Shown here: in pieces, positions 23,646 to 36,194 of the stretch | How the letters are laid out: each line of letters opens with the position of its first letter | Numbering within the stretch: position 1 is the first letter of the stretch | Assembly (NCBI GenBank): GCA_002900995.3 | Contig: CM035306.1 | Coordinates: 3,940,100 to 4,004,099 of the forward strand | Direction: 5' to 3' | From: Ganoderma boninense | Taxonomy: Eukaryota > Basidiomycota > Agaricomycetes > Polyporales > Polyporaceae | DNA: 64,000 nucleotides | Notes under the pieces: generated by a model | What the model was told of the DNA's origin: nothing | Database searches by the model: none | What the model saw: only the letters and a program-made list of their open reading frames with translations | Translations under genes and position numbers: made by a program

Positions 23646-25284
23646 ATGTACCTCGTGCACTCCGCCTCTGACTCGGCCTCGTCTGCATCGTCGGCCATGG
23701 CCCTCAACCTCCCCTTCCACTCGACGCTCACCGCGCTCGCCCAGCCCATCGCCCGCCTCCTCCACCTTCCCCACCTCCCGGACCACTTCCCCACCCTCGT
23801 CTATGCTTGTTTGACCTTCACAGCGCTTCACCTCGTCATCTCGCCCTTCCTCAGCGCCCGCATATTCCCCGAGAGCTATGCCAAGCTTCGGACCCGCCGC
23901 GCCGTGAACAACTGGTGCGTGACGCGTCCGCGCAATCACATCCGCGCACCGCGACTGAGTAGATGGATGCACGTCGGGTAGGAACATCCAGGTCGTGTCG
24001 CTTCTCCACGTCTTCGTCGTGCTTCCGCTGGCAATAAGCTGCTTCGGCTCCGAGACGCTCAAGGCGGATAAGCTCTTTGGTTGGGATGAGCGGGTGGGCA
24101 CGACCGTAGCCATCGCTTCTGGGTGAGTCCTTCGTCTTCGAGGCGTGTGCGATCTCGGTTTGAACGGTCTTCGTCTGGAGCTACTTCCTCTGGGACGCAC
24201 TGGATGCTATGATCAACTTCGACGACCTCGGTTTCCTCATCCATGGTGAGTTCCTCCATGAATGCGTGTTTCTTTCACCAACCCGACGACCCTGACATTG
24301 TGCGCGCTGCGTAGGCCTCTTTTGCTTCACGCTTTACATGATGACCTTCGTGAGTACATGCTCGATCGGTACCAATGGGGTAGTCAGGTATGACGATTCT
24401 GAGGGGATTCGGGGGAGAGGCCACCATTCGCAGCTGGGGTAGTCAGAGCACCCACCGAGATTCCCTGTGGGTTCGCCAACGGCAAATCACGTCAGAATCC
24501 CCCACCGAATCCCCCGCGAATCGCCATAACTGCCTACTGCTAATGCGTCATAACGTGGCGAGTTGTTGACCGCATACATACTGTTCCAGCGACCATTCCT
24601 CGGCTATTTTGCACCTCGCTTCCTCTTGTGGGAGACGTAAGTGTTCCCCAACCTCGTGTGCGCGAACCTCCGCGCATATAGCTCACTTCTTGCGCAGGAG
24701 CACCATCTTCCTGAACATCCACCGGTCCGTTATCTCGCATACTCCCCGTTCGATTCATTTCCGTTATCGATTCACGTTCTGGTCGTTGTTTTTAGGTTCC
24801 TCGACAGGACCGGGTACACGGGCAGCACCGCGCAGTGGATCAACGGCGTCGTCCTCCTCTCGACCTTCTTCTCCTGCCGGATCGTGTACGGCTGGTACAT
24901 TACCGTGCAGTTTATGCAGGCGCTTTTCTCCGCGCGCGCAGAGCTCCCAAAGGTCTACCTCGTCGCGTTCGCCGCCGGCAACCTTGCGCTGAACACGCTG
25001 AACATTATCTGGTGCGTAGTCCCTCCCTCCCTTCTGCCCCCCTCTTCTCCTTCCCGGCAGCCCTCCATCCCCAAAACGAGCAGCGACTGCCGTGGTGCGA
25101 TGGTGGAGGGCCGGCGCCAAATATTGAACGAGCGTCTGATCCCTACGTTTCCAGGTTCTACAAGATGATCTTCGCCGTACGCAAGCGGTTCGACCAGGAG
25201 GCGAAGCCTCTCACGGCGGACAACGCGTCTGCACGCTCTACCACCCACCCACCCAACGAAAGCGGCAACGGCGCCACGAACTGA
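23646..25284 (+). CDS. TLC-domain multi-pass membrane protein (TLCD4/TMEM56-like)
   Basis: About eight exons join in frame. Hydrophobic segments include FPTLVYACLTFTALHLVIS, VVSLLHVFVVLPLAISC, a conserved GFLIHGLFCFTLYMMTF (Asp-rich loop then His, a TLC hallmark), INGVVLLSTFFSCRIVYGWY and VYLVAFAAGNLALNTLNII. STIFLNIHRFLDRTG matches the family's conserved cytosolic-side motif. TLC proteins sit in the ER or plasma membrane and influence lipid metabolism (ceramide synthase relatives), but without the Lag motif this member is probably not a ceramide synthase. The start may be 23646 or the Met at 23697; both precede the first membrane segment. One intron (after YMMTF) is unusually long and contains a MITE-like element. 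All exon joins tested are in phase. Confidence 0.8.
24381..24536. mobile_element. MITE-like element in a TLC-gene intron
   Basis: About 156 bases run from TAGTCAGGTATGACGATTC to the reverse complement of TAGGCAGTTATGGCGATTC. The two ends match at about 16 of the first 19 bases and again at GGGGATTCGG. The element sits wholly within an intron and is flanked by TA, as Tc1/mariner-type insertions are. It has no coding capacity. Confidence 0.6.
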
Positions 25285-26164
25285 ATCGAGCCTGCACACC
25301 ACGATTGGCCTGTCGTTCGTGCGCGAACGCAATCGTGACCCCACCTTGCGCTTGCAAGGTGCATGGTTAACGGCCCCCTCTCCTCGACGCTTCTCACGAG
25401 TCCAATGATCTCGATCATGGTCATGAGGCGTGCGCTTCTTTGAATTGTCCCTACGACATTGCTACTACGCCTGCCTGAACACATTGGAATGCTCTCGTAC
25501 TACCCACTGACTTGGACCACATGCTGTAGACTTCGTTGCCGTGCGTACTGACTGACTCGTGTGCAATCACATACCCTGCCTTGAGAGAGAAGCATGAGGC
25601 CTGAGGCCTGAGGCGTGGCTGGAAGACTGTCTAGGAAAAGTGGCAATTTGCTGCGGTAGCGTAGATCGTGTGGGCCGGGTCCTATCTGACTCGCGATATG
25701 AACGGCCTCTCTTCGAACTCCTCCTGGTTGCCTGCCTCCCTGCATCGATGGCAAAGAGCAGTCCCATCTCCGTCGACATGGAGCCGCCCTTAGCCTTACA
25801 GTTACAAGTAGCATTACGTACCTGACTCGCTCCCGCCTTCTGCGAGCTTGTTCGCCCCCTGCCGAAGTCATACTCGCCCTGCTTCTCAGAAGACACGCCG
25901 CAGAAGCTCAAGGGCTGGGGGGCAGTTGTGGTCCGTGCTGCGGTACGCCGGTAACTTACTTACGGTGCACGCGTCGCGCGGAGAGTAGGTGTTCGTCCCC
26001 CCTCCCCCCCCTTCCCCTTCCCCCCATCCCGGTCCCCCGCGCCACCTCTCGCCTTGTCTATGTATGCGCTCGATCGCCATCACTGAAATCTACTCTCGCA
26101 GGTCACACGTCTCTGGCGCTTATTCGGGCCCCCTTCATCTCAAGAGTCTGAGCTGCAGGCATCG
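25285..26164. other. Intergenic region
   Basis: It contains the 3' UTR of the TLC gene and the presumed promoter of the finger-Ubp2-RING gene. A C/T-rich run at about 25997-26040 lies upstream of the start codon at 26165. Nothing else is supported. Confidence 0.5.
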
Positions 26165-29100
26165 ATGTCCCCAGTGACATGCCTCGAATGCGGCCTGATC
26201 TGGGCGAGCAAGAACAAAGCCGTCGCCACAGGCACAACACCGCCCACCGCCTCGCGTACGTCTGCATACCGTGCTCCACGACGTTCGGGAGCTGCAGGGA
26301 ATTGCATGCGCACGAGGCCGCCACGCGCCACAAGCCGCCGAAGGACCTCGCGCCCGTCATCGCGGCCGCGGAGGCTGCTGCAGCGCTAGCGGGCCCTGCT
26401 ACTGCGTGTGCTGTTTCGGCGAGCGCTGGTGCTGGTGCTGGTGCTGGTGCTGGGGGACCCTCGCACGCTACGGCACCCCCTTCGGCAGACGATGCAGATG
26501 CAGATGCGGGAGGGTATTCTTGTCCGGTGTGTTATATGGAGTTCGAGACGCAGGAGAGCCTGGCCGACGTACGTCGCTTCGTTTCGAGCTCCCACCGCCG
26601 CCCCCCTCAACTGACTGACTGACATGGACGTGGACGCCCCGCCCCCGGCCCCACACCCACAGCACGTTGCGGACACGCTGCCGTGCACGGCGTGCAGGTC
26701 GTGTCTCGACCCGTTCCAGACCCTGGACGACCACTACTGGGAGTCGGACAAGCACCCGAAATGCCGCCCCTGCGCCCTCGGGTTCGAGGACCAGGCGGCG
26801 TGGACAGCGGTCGGTCTTCGTTATTTCGTTTCGTTCCACCGCGCCGACCTATTTAGACTGATGGACGCGGACGGCGACGGTGACCTTTGCAGCACCAAGA
26901 CACCTGCGCCATCGCGCCGCTCAGGAAGAAAAACGCTAACGTTAACACGCCCACCAACAAATCCGCCGGCACGGACAAGCAGCGGCAGGGAGTCGGACAT
27001 CGGAGGCCTGTGAGTAACCCCGTCCGTGCCAGCGACGAAGACTGTCTTCGGGAGAGCGTCGACATCAGTACGCCGCCACTGTATTCCGTGCGCCCTGCCA
27101 TGAAATCTGACTTATCGTGATGTAGAGCGCAACGGTCTCCAGTGTTACTCCCACATCGTCCGGGAGCGGACCCTGGTCGGCCGCGCGTCGCCCTCCGCCG
27201 AAGTCCTCTGTGGTGCCTCCTCCTCCTGCGAAGGCAGCAGCGATGCCGATAACCAAACCGCCTGCAAGGGCAGCAGCAGTGCCCACGACGAAACAGGTAT
27301 CCCCCGTCGTCTCTCGGCCTGGGGCACGCGTGGCTGATCAGGTGTGAATTGTGTGCTGCAGGTTCCGCAGGTCCCTTCTCCTGCACCAAATGCGACAAGC
27401 AGTTCTCCTCGGACGAAGAGCTGCAGCAGCACTTCGCCGGATCGTCTGCGCACCCCAAGTGCCGCACATGCGGGATGGGCTTCGAAAGCTTGGGACCGTG
27501 GGTTGCGGTAAGGAGGACTCGCATCTGAACCTTGTAAAGCTGGCGCCGTGGGCTGATGGCGTGTATGTAGCATAAGAGAGGGTGTCCGCCCCCTGGATCT
27601 CCCACCCAGCCGGCCGCTGTTGTGAGTCAATCTGACCTCGACTGACGCACCTCGAGAGGGCTTGTGCACTCATGTTTGGTCAGGTCAACTCTGTCTATGT
27701 CTCTGTCCCCGCTGTTGCTGAGCCTGAAGCTACGGCGCCAGAAGAAACCTTGGTGCGTCCCCTCGCATAGATACGTAGCACCACTCGCGACTCATCGACG
27801 AGCCGTAGACTGCGGAACCAGCTGCTGAGATGGAGCAAAACGTGCCCTTGTCTCCATCCTCGCTTCTTGCTGTCAGAATGATGTTGTCCTACGAGGATGG
27901 TAGGAGTACGAGGTGAGCTGAACGATGTAATGTCATGATGATGTTTGCGTACGACGTCTGGCTACCCCTTCCATTAGCGGCGCGTTGGAGCATCCATCCA
28001 GGATGCCCTCTCCTGGGGCTATTCCCCAGCCAAACCTTGCGACAGGGTCGACGGAAACAACAGCTTCCCATGCAGAGGCTGAGCAAGGACCCATCACGGC
28101 TGAAGACCCTCTTCCTGTCTCCGATAATGATGACGACACCAGCAACCCGCCGGCCATAGACATGAACGGAGAGTCCGAAGAAGAAAGCTTAAGCATACCC
28201 ATCACCGGCCGCGACTCGTACGAAGAGCTGCATTGGTACGACCCCGCCCTCCGAGCGAAGCACGGCCGTCCCGGCCCGGGCGTCCTCCCGCCTCTCCTCG
28301 CCAACATGCTCCACGACCTGAACGACACGCTCTACTCAGTGAGCGCAGAACCCCGTCCTGTGCTCCCGTCCTCTCTGGCCCTCGCGCCCACCCCAGACGA
28401 AGTGCACGCCGCCATCCCCCACTGGAGCGCGCTGTTCTGCCCGGAGCACAACGGCTGGGTCCTCCTGCAATCGCGGGCCTCCATCTCGCTCCCCGCGCTC
28501 GCCAGGGAGCCCCAGGCGCCCCTTCCCAGCCAGCTCCACAGGGAGGGCCCCAGCCTATGCGGCGGGGAAGAGGAAGACGAGTCTGGGCAAGGGAACCTCA
28601 CGCACCACTGGCACCGGTACGAGAAGGCGGTCGACGCGGCGGCGCTGAACCCGCCATACGCGCATGGGGAGCTCCCGCTCGACCTATATGTGTGCTGCCA
28701 GTGCCCGGCGACGTGCCTCGTGTCGGACGTCGTCCCCGGGGCGATCCCGGCGGAGCTCGTGCAGGAGTTCACGCGCGACAAGGTGGCGCACCCGGCCGGG
28801 GGCGAAGACGCCCGAGGCGACGGCGGTTATGGCTTGGGAGACGGTCTTGACGTGCGTATCGGGACGCCAGCTTCTGTGCTCGACTCCTCCGTACTGACCT
28901 GTTTGTCGCTTTGTCGGTTTTTTTTTTGCTTGCATGGCTGACTCGGACGGCAGTATCATCGACAACCGCCTGTGGAGGGACGAGCAGCGCTCCCTGCCTG
29001 TCGGGAAGCCCAGATTCCGCGAGAAGATTGGGTGGAACGACCAAGCGTGAGTACCCACCTCGACGTCGCCCGTGTGCTTGATAGCCCGCACCGCACAGCG

Positions 29101-31100
29101 ACTCTGCTCCTAATTGGCCCTCATTCCTTTTCTTCAGAGAGCACGTCTTCGAAGCGCTCGGATTCACGCTGGACATGGTGCAGTGCTCGGGGGGCAGCAG
29201 CGCGCCGGCCTCGGAGCAGCTGGTGCTACGGCCGCCGCCCATCGATCCCGCCACCGCAGAGGGGCGGGCGTCGCGGACGAGATTGCTGCGCGCATGGGTT
29301 GAGATCAGCGCGTGGCTCGCCATCTACAGGGAGGAGAACAGTGAGTGCTGCTGCTGCCGACTGCGCTTGTGACGCCAACTTGGGCTGCGTTGCAGAGGAC
29401 GCTCTCAAGGGCTATACCCCGATGGCCCTGCATGTCAACGTGGAGAGCGAGCGCGACTGGTGCGAAATTGGCATTGGCGCGCATACCTCGCAAGGTTGGT
29501 GTTCTCTTTGTTTATCTCGCCGGTCGTCGTCGCCTCCTCTCATGACTCGGATCCATGCAGTCGCGCGAGCAGGTCTCCCGGCGCACGTCGTTTCTGAGGC
29601 GCAACTGGAGCCGTCGTGGAGGGCGCTGGGCATGATCCCAGACATGCATTCCTGGGGTAAGCTCGTTACGACGCTAGTCACCGCCGCCCCCTCCTCCGAG
29701 TCTGAACCAATAATTCACTCCCCGGTAGAACGCCTCGCGTTCGCATATCTCGCGCAGTGCAGGTGCGACCCCGCCAACACGATGGTCCACTTCACGCACC
29801 TCGTCGCGATCGCGGACCGCATGGCCGACTCTGACTCCGACTCTGAAGGCGGACGAGCGCGAGCGTACCAGACATCGCCAAGCTCCGGTCCTTCATCGAG
29901 AACGAGAAGAAACAGCGCGGGCGGTTCACGCTGGCCGAGCACGCCGCGTACGCGCGCATCCTCGGCTTCGGGCGCGACGCGGACTCGGAGGGCGGCCTCG
30001 GTGTGGAGCTCGACGACGCCGTCGAGGACGCGTCCATCGCGCAGGCGTGGCGGCGCGCACGGCAGCGCACGTGGCTCGCCGCGGGCCAGGCGGAGAAGCG
30101 CACGCAGCTGGACGATGCGCTCCGGCTCGTCGCGGAGCTGCGCGGCAGCGTCGCGCTGGTGGACATGTGGAGGCAGGAGAGTGGGTGCGGGAGCGGGATG
30201 GCGCCCGAGATGGCGTACCAGCTGCTGGGGGTGCCGGGCCCGGCGGAGGCGGAGACGGACGAGACGATGCTAGAGGCGTATGCAATGCGGGTGGGTGACG
30301 GTTCTTCCTTGCCACTGGCGCGCGGTGGCATGTCGTGGTTGTGGATTTTGACTGGTTCATGCGCAGGTGGAGGATCGGCCGGTGCAGGCGGAGAGGATAC
30401 GCAAGGCTCTGGGTGTCGTCGCGGAGTTGAGGGACAGCGAGAGACTGCGCGAGTTCCTCGCCACAGGACACGACCGTAAGTTGATGCTGACCTGTGTTGA
30501 ATAGCGCACCCATGGGCTGACGCTGTCCTAGCGGCGGAGGATACAGAGATCGCGGAGGAAGCAGAGATCGCGGACGACGCAGAGATCGCGGACAACGTGG
30601 ACGAGGCTCCAGAGTGCTCAGCAGTTGGCACGGAACAGGTATGCGCTAGTCATCGTATCTACTGCTTCTCTCTGTTGAGAGCTGTTCTTGCCCGAGTATT
30701 CGCCTTCTTCGCTGTCGCGCTCGGTTTCGCCAGCGACTACGACGGCAACAGATAGCTTTGCGCAACCACCTGGGAAGCAGATGCCGCCGGAAGAAGACTA
30801 TCGCTTGGCTCCGGATCCTTCGTCCACCTCGATGTCGAAAGTGGTCTCTTTCCACTGCCGGTCGTGTCTGAAAGATCCCTGTGCTGACCCCGTGGCGACG
30901 GTGTGCGGCCATCTATTCTGCCATGGGTGAGTTTAAATTTGGCTGTGGGTTTGCCTTGGGTCGTGTACTCAAGATCGATTTGTATCAGCTGTATCGTGGA
31001 TAGTTTGGCCACACGTGGATGCTGCCCAGTGTGCCGGAAGTCGTTCCTCATCCGGTTGCATGTAGAGGTGGAGGTGGATGGGTCCTCGACGATGATTTAA
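26165..31100 (+). CDS. C2H2-like finger / Ubp2 non-catalytic region / RING fusion protein
   Basis: This long multi-exon gene starts with paired CxxC...HxxxH fingers (CLECGLIW, then CIPCSTTFGSCRELHAHEAATRH; CPVCYMEF with DHYWESDKHPKCRPC; CTKCDKQFSSDEELQQHF). Exons at 27507-27978 join in phase (donor GTGAGC at 27913, acceptor at 27977) to a region that strongly resembles the N-terminal and middle parts of fungal Ubp2: LHWYDPALRAKHGRPGPG, LDLYVCCQCPATCLVSDVVPG, LLRAWVEISAWLAIYRE, YLAQCRCDPANT and ERLREFLATGHD. The catalytic C19 peptidase part that follows in Ubp2 (Cys and His boxes) is absent. Instead an acidic EIA repeat leads to a C-terminal RING (FHCRSCLKDPC, CGHLFCHG, CPVCRKSF). Two one-base frame breaks are seen, near 26233 and within about 29820-29875. 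It is inferred to act as a non-catalytic ubiquitin-system protein with E3 capacity. Confidence 0.8.
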
Positions 31101-31898
31101 CGCTCTGTATCTGTAGGGAAGAGGCATGTACGTATACACAAAGTAGCTCTGCTCATCTCTGTCATGTCATGTGAAGTTCATTCACTGCATATGCGACAAG
31201 GATCCTTACTTCGAGGATCCCCCACGTTCGGCTGGGATGTTCATGTCTGCTAGCGGTGGCGTTTCCCGACGCACCCGACGGTCCTTACTAGGCATAGCCT
31301 TTGCTCAGGGTTCCGCCTTTTCGCGGAGCAGCTGAACCCCTTGCCCCCGCCCGCCGCCCCCGCCCCCCGCATTGTAAAGCATCCTTCAAGTCGTTGCGTA
31401 CGCGCGCATTATCTGCAAGCGCCAAGTGGACGGAAATTGCCGATCTGAAAGCGGAACGAACTTGAACTTTAACTTGATCGTAACTTGAACCATGTTCATA
31501 TTGTGCTACTAGTAGCATGCGCTCGCCCCATCCTCTCTTCAGTGGAGCACCCTACTCGCCCACAGTATCCTAGCAGTGCAAGGTATCTCAGCGGCGTCTC
31601 CCTAATCGGTGACATTATCTCGCCGGCACCATTAACGACCTCCAGGTATGGAGCTTCTATCACGAACGCCGTAGGAACGAGGTATGCCTCGTTGTATGCG
31701 CAACGATTGAGCTGACTGTATGCGCCCTTTTTGCGTCTCTGGTAGCTGCTTTCGACATATCAGCACTCTTACTGCACCCCGGTCGCAGTAACTGTGTCCA
31801 GACCACTGGCATCCCTAGGCCTGCTGTGCTCTAAGGCCTGAGAGTCGGCAGAATCTCCCTTACCCTCTCTTGCCCTCCCCAACCCCCTCTAGTCACCA
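31101..31898. other. Intergenic region
   Basis: It separates two same-strand paralogues and contains a C-rich run at about 31341-31370. A short frame at 31485-31715 has no domain. Presumably it holds one 3' UTR and one promoter. Confidence 0.5.
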
Positions 31899-33559
31899 AT
31901 GGGCGTCGGAGTCAGGTGTTTCCAATGCAAGCAGAAAGTCAAAGGATGGGGTACTGGCCGGGAACATGCGAATGCTACGGGCCACACCTGGCAGCCCGGG
32001 TACTACTGCACCGACTGCGAGATGACGTTCACGAGCCATAATCTGTGCAGGAGGCATATCAAGGAGGCCGGTGTCCACAGCAAAGTATCCCCTGCGAAGA
32101 CATCCAGCGTAGCGCATGCATCGAATCGATCACCTCCTGCGCCGAGTAGACTGGTCACCGCACCGCTGGTGGTGTCAGTCCAAGTCCCCAGGCCGGATGT
32201 TTCGTTGTTGAGCGCGTCGGGAGAAGGGGCTAAGGTGCGCTGCCCTTCTCAGCTTCCTCAAAGCTCCACCTTACATTGAATTAGACCCGAGACGGGCCAT
32301 CTCCACTACCATGCACCATTTGCCGGCCGCCTGCGGCCTTCTCGTCGAAGGAAGCACTAGAGCAGGTAAGCCTGAATTGAACATGCTCTATGTATGCTAA
32401 CAACAGTACGACGAACCATCCCTCTGATCACGTCGTCGTCCCGCCAGCACCTCTCGGAGACCTCCACTTGCACAAAGTGCGCCATCCACTTCTTCGAAGC
32501 GGAGGAGCTCCAATACCACTACCGCACAACGAGCGCGCATCCAAAGTGTCGTGAATGCGGCGACGGGTTTCCAGGAATATCCGAATGGGCCACGGTAAGC
32601 ACCGCTCCTACATCCCTCTTCCCCGTAGCTCGATGCAAGGGTGCAAGGTCGGTGGCGGGAAACTGAACCCCGACCAGCACAGAGCACGATGTCCTCCCCC
32701 ACTTCCCCCGCCGCCTCCCCCCGGCGCTGCCGCGGCCTCGTCGGCACAGAGCACGAGCGCCCCTCAATCGATTTCGGACGGGTTCTCGTCTGCCGGGAGC
32801 CAGGACGGCGTGTCGCGCTACGACACGGGCGTCGACAGTGAGCCGGCGTCCGAGGTGTTTTCTGTCGCTCCGAGCAGCCCCCCTCTCCACCCTGCTGAGG
32901 TGGCGCGTCCGCACAACGCGAGGTGCGCCCTGTGTCTGTGTCCTTGCTCGCACCGCGTTGAACTCGGTCTGTCTCTGTCTCTTTGCAGCGATGCCGTATC
33001 TGACGAGAACAGTGTCGCGCGGGACGCGCTCGAGACTCCCGTGACCGAGGACGAGGACGAGGATTGGGACGCTCGTTCCAGTTCCCTTCAAGATGCGCCG
33101 CTAAGGGTGGACAAGGTATGGCCCATGTTTGTGAAGGTGAGGATTCTCTCCACTTACGCTGACCTTCTCGCACGCGACGCGCATTGCCAGGGCAAAGGCA
33201 AGGCGTTCTCAAGCAACGGCGCAGCCACCCCGATCACGGTCGCGTCCACGGCCACGACGACGTTGGAGGGCAGCCAAAGGGCTAAAACTGGTGCCCCGAA
33301 GAGCCTCTCCTTCCACTGCAGATCCTGCCTCGCGGATCCCTGCGTGAAGCCCGTCGCGACGCTCTGCGGACACATCTTCTGCCACAGGTGCGCGAGTGAT
33401 GATCCAGAACACCTGTCCTCCCCATGGCGGAGCTGACCGCGTGATTTTGTGCTTTTGCTTTTGTGCAGCTGCATTGTGCGGGAGCTGGCGACGAGGATGG
33501 GTTGCCCGCTCTGCCAGAGGCCGTTCTTTGTGCGCCTGGACGTCGGGGTGGGCTCTTAG
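31899..33559 (+). CDS. C2H2-like finger / RING protein, paralogue without Ubp2 region
   Basis: The start MGVGVRCFQCKQK leads into the same paired finger arrangement as the upstream gene (CFQC...HANATGH, then CTDCEMTFTSHNLCRRHIKEAGVH; CTKCAIHFFEAEELQYHY with HPKCRECGDGF). A low-complexity Pro/Ser region (HRARCPPPLPPP onward) and an acidic block (DEDEDWDARSS) follow. The C-terminal RING is FHCRSCLADPC, CGHIFCHR, then CIVRELATR and CPLCQRPFFVRL, split by one intron at the same place as in the paralogue. The long Ubp2-like middle is missing. Probably a nuclear or cytosolic RING E3. The middle exon borders (about 32280-32450) are approximate. Confidence 0.72.
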
Positions 33560-33950
33560 GTCGTGAAGGTGATTGTCGGGTATACTCCGGCCCTCAAGTA
33601 CGCTCGACAAGCACTTCCTCTTGACGAGAATCCCCAACGACACCCGGACGAGCGACCTCCACCGCGATCAAATCCCTTCGTCTAATGCCCTCTACTTGGG
33701 CTTCTGCCCACGAACAAGGCGGAAGGGCTTGTGAACCGTTCATCCTCCATCGTGTGCGGAGCCGGCCACATCACAAGCTCTGTTTTGGTCTCACAGTATG
33801 CCATGCGTATGCTCATTCAAAAATGTACCCAAACCATCGGTGTGCTACCTCGGGCAAGTCAGCCCTTCGCGCAGATCTAGTCGTGCGGTGAACGACGTAG
33901 AACTGTTTATCCACACAGAGAGAGAAGGGGAATCGCGTATCGCCCAGGGG
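33560..33950. other. Converging 3' regions
   Basis: Between the stop of the finger-RING gene (plus) and that of the TAP-like hydrolase (minus). It should contain both 3' UTRs; no gene is supported. Confidence 0.5.
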
Positions 33951-36194
33951 TCAGACGGCTCTCGCGCTGAGCCTCGAGAACCTGCCGAAGAGAGCACCGC
34001 CCGTCGAGCTCGGGCTGGGGCTAGGGCTGGGGCTAGGGCTGGGGGCGAACGGCGGGCTGTTCGGCTGGCAGACAGTGCCCGGCGCGGGGAGCGTCCCGTC
34101 GGCGAAGTACTGGCGCGTCGCGTTGATGGTGCAGTTCGACTGGAGCATCGCTGACGTGTGCTGTGGTGGCAGGTCAGCGTACAGACAGCGAATAGTCGGG
34201 GAGAGAAGGAGGGAGAGGGGCTCGCGTACCCCAGGGCCGTCCTGCACGAGGAGCGCGGAGGAGTTGGGAAAGTACGAGTGCACGCGTTCGCCGTTCACCA
34301 GCGGCGTGATGGGGTCTGCCTGTGGACGACGGTCTGAGCCATGCCAAACGACAGCTCAGAGAGGGCGGTCTGGCAAAGCTCGACTCACCGTGTTGCTGAT
34401 GATCAGGATGGGGTTTTTCGGCGTGTTGTTCCAGGGGCCGAGGTACCGCTCGGGCGGTGTGAACGGCCAGTACTGGCAGCCGGAGTCGGGCTCGGTGACG
34501 ATCGCCGCGTAGTAGAAGCGCGAGATGCTCTGCAGGCTCTCGAGCGCGGCCTCGACGAGGGTCTCTGCGGTTGGCGGGGCGAACGGATTCTCGTCGTTGC
34601 ACGTCACCGCGGACCGCTGGAGGTCCCCGGGGTCGCCGGCCGCCTGGAGGGCGAGCGCGTCCAGCACCCCCGTGGCGTTGCCGTTCATGGCGGAGGAGAC
34701 GGCTTCGGCGGCCATGCCCCACGATCCGGGGTTCTCCAGGACACGCAGGAAGAAGTCTGCGACAGGAGAAGCTGCGTGAGCGTAGAGAGATGGATACGCA
34801 GGGCGAAGGAAACTTGAAGGCGTACCCCGCACGCGTCCGTTCGTAAGGATGCCTGGGACTGTCGCGTCGGGCGCTGGCAAAGGCTGCTCGTACAGCCCCT
34901 CGATGAACGCTTCGACACGGTCGAAGACGGCGGAAACAGTGTCATTTCCGCCTGTGGTCAGGGGGCACAAGGACGGCCCAGCCTGCGGGAGGAGCATGAG
35001 CTTTACGAGGCGACGCCCAAACACAACTTCAGCATTCATTACCTCGACGCAGTCCTCGAAGAACGTGCGATAGGTCACTTCGGTGGAATTGAGCCACGTT
35101 TGGACCTCAATGTAGGGAGGATCGTCTGTAGGCAGGTCGTGAGCCCAGGATTGAAGAGCCCTAGTCGCTTGGTGGTGGCTTACTCGCCCATGCCTCCGCA
35201 TCCGCCACGCCGTCGATAACGACCCGCCCGACGCGATCAGGGAACCTGAAATGATCAAGACATTGCGGCAGTTTGAGGAGATTCGCACATACATGTTCAC
35301 TAGGTATTGACCCATGATGGTGCCATACGAGAATCCGTAAAAGTTGCTAGAGAAAGGCCTGCGTCAGTACCCTCGGGCCGAGCGGCGACCTGGGTGCTTA
35401 CATCAACGTGTCGTTCCCTTGAAGAGCCGTGGCGATGAAGTCGATGTCGCGGACGACACTTGTAGTGCCCATGTATCGCAGCGAATCGCCCTGTACCCTT
35501 TGGCATATCTCAAACTGCGTCTGATAAAGCGCGTTAGCGTCGCGCTGGGCCTCGAGGAGGCGGTACCAGTTCGCGGGGTCGGCGGGGTCGGGCGCGACGT
35601 CGAAGCCGCGGTCAAGCACCGTGTTCGCGAGGAACGCCTCGCGGGTGCCGTTTCCCGGGAAGCACTGTACGGCCGGCCTATCCCGTTTGTGAGCGCGGAC
35701 GAGCGAGAAATGCACGAAATATCAATATCACACACTCGGAAAGACCGATGCCGCGCGGGTCGAACCCAATGATGTCCCACTCTTCGCCTACCTACACAGG
35801 GCCAAGCAAGTCCTTGTCAGCGGTACCAAAATGGAGAAGTGGGATAGACGACAAGGCGTACAAGTCCCTGTAGCCAGGTCCCTGCAACCGTCGCCAGGAA
35901 CGCTCCTGCGATCCCCGGGCCACCGGGGTTGAAGAATACGGCGCCCTGCCGATTCGGGCTGGTCGCGTTGTACCGCCCAAGGGCGATTTTGGCCACGCCT
36001 GCGGTTTGGTTGGTGTAGTCCAGCGGTACTCTGCGTATATACCACAGTCAGAAGGCGCCATATGCAGACGACGAGACCCGGAGTGAATGGGGGAATACTT
36101 ACAAGGCGTACCCACACTCCGCTCCCGGAAGGGCCATCGGGGTGGTGCAGTTGGCCCACACCACATCGCCGACACTGCCGACGGCGTGTTCCAT
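33951..36194 (-). CDS. TAP-like alpha/beta hydrolase (peptidase S33 type)
   Basis: The predicted protein has CTTPMALPGAECGYA then VPLDYTN, the usual N-terminal entry of this family; NPGGPG as the oxyanion-hole loop; WDIIGFDPRGIGLSE; and FYGFSYGT, the GXSXG nucleophile elbow (Ser). The TAP-like C-terminal domain has NTPKNPILIISNT, then DPITPLVNGERVHSYFP (Asp) and GPGHTSAMLQSNC (His), giving a full Ser-Asp-His triad. The extreme C-terminus is a Ser-Pro repeat coded by a GGGGCTAGGGCT-type tract at about 34013-34052. Members remove peptides or amino acids and are often secreted or anchored; an upstream hydrophobic frame could encode a signal, but its join was not resolved, so the N-terminus may extend beyond 36194. 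It neighbours an ADGF gene but no shared pathway is evident. Confidence 0.8.

Noticed and set aside
28769..29323. 184-residue minus-strand open frame
   Set aside because: Antisense to the Ubp2-like region.
34013..34052. GGGGCTAGGGCT-type repeat resembling telomere sequence
   Set aside because: It lies in the coding tail of the hydrolase, codes Ser-Pro repeats, and is far too short and irregular for a telomere.
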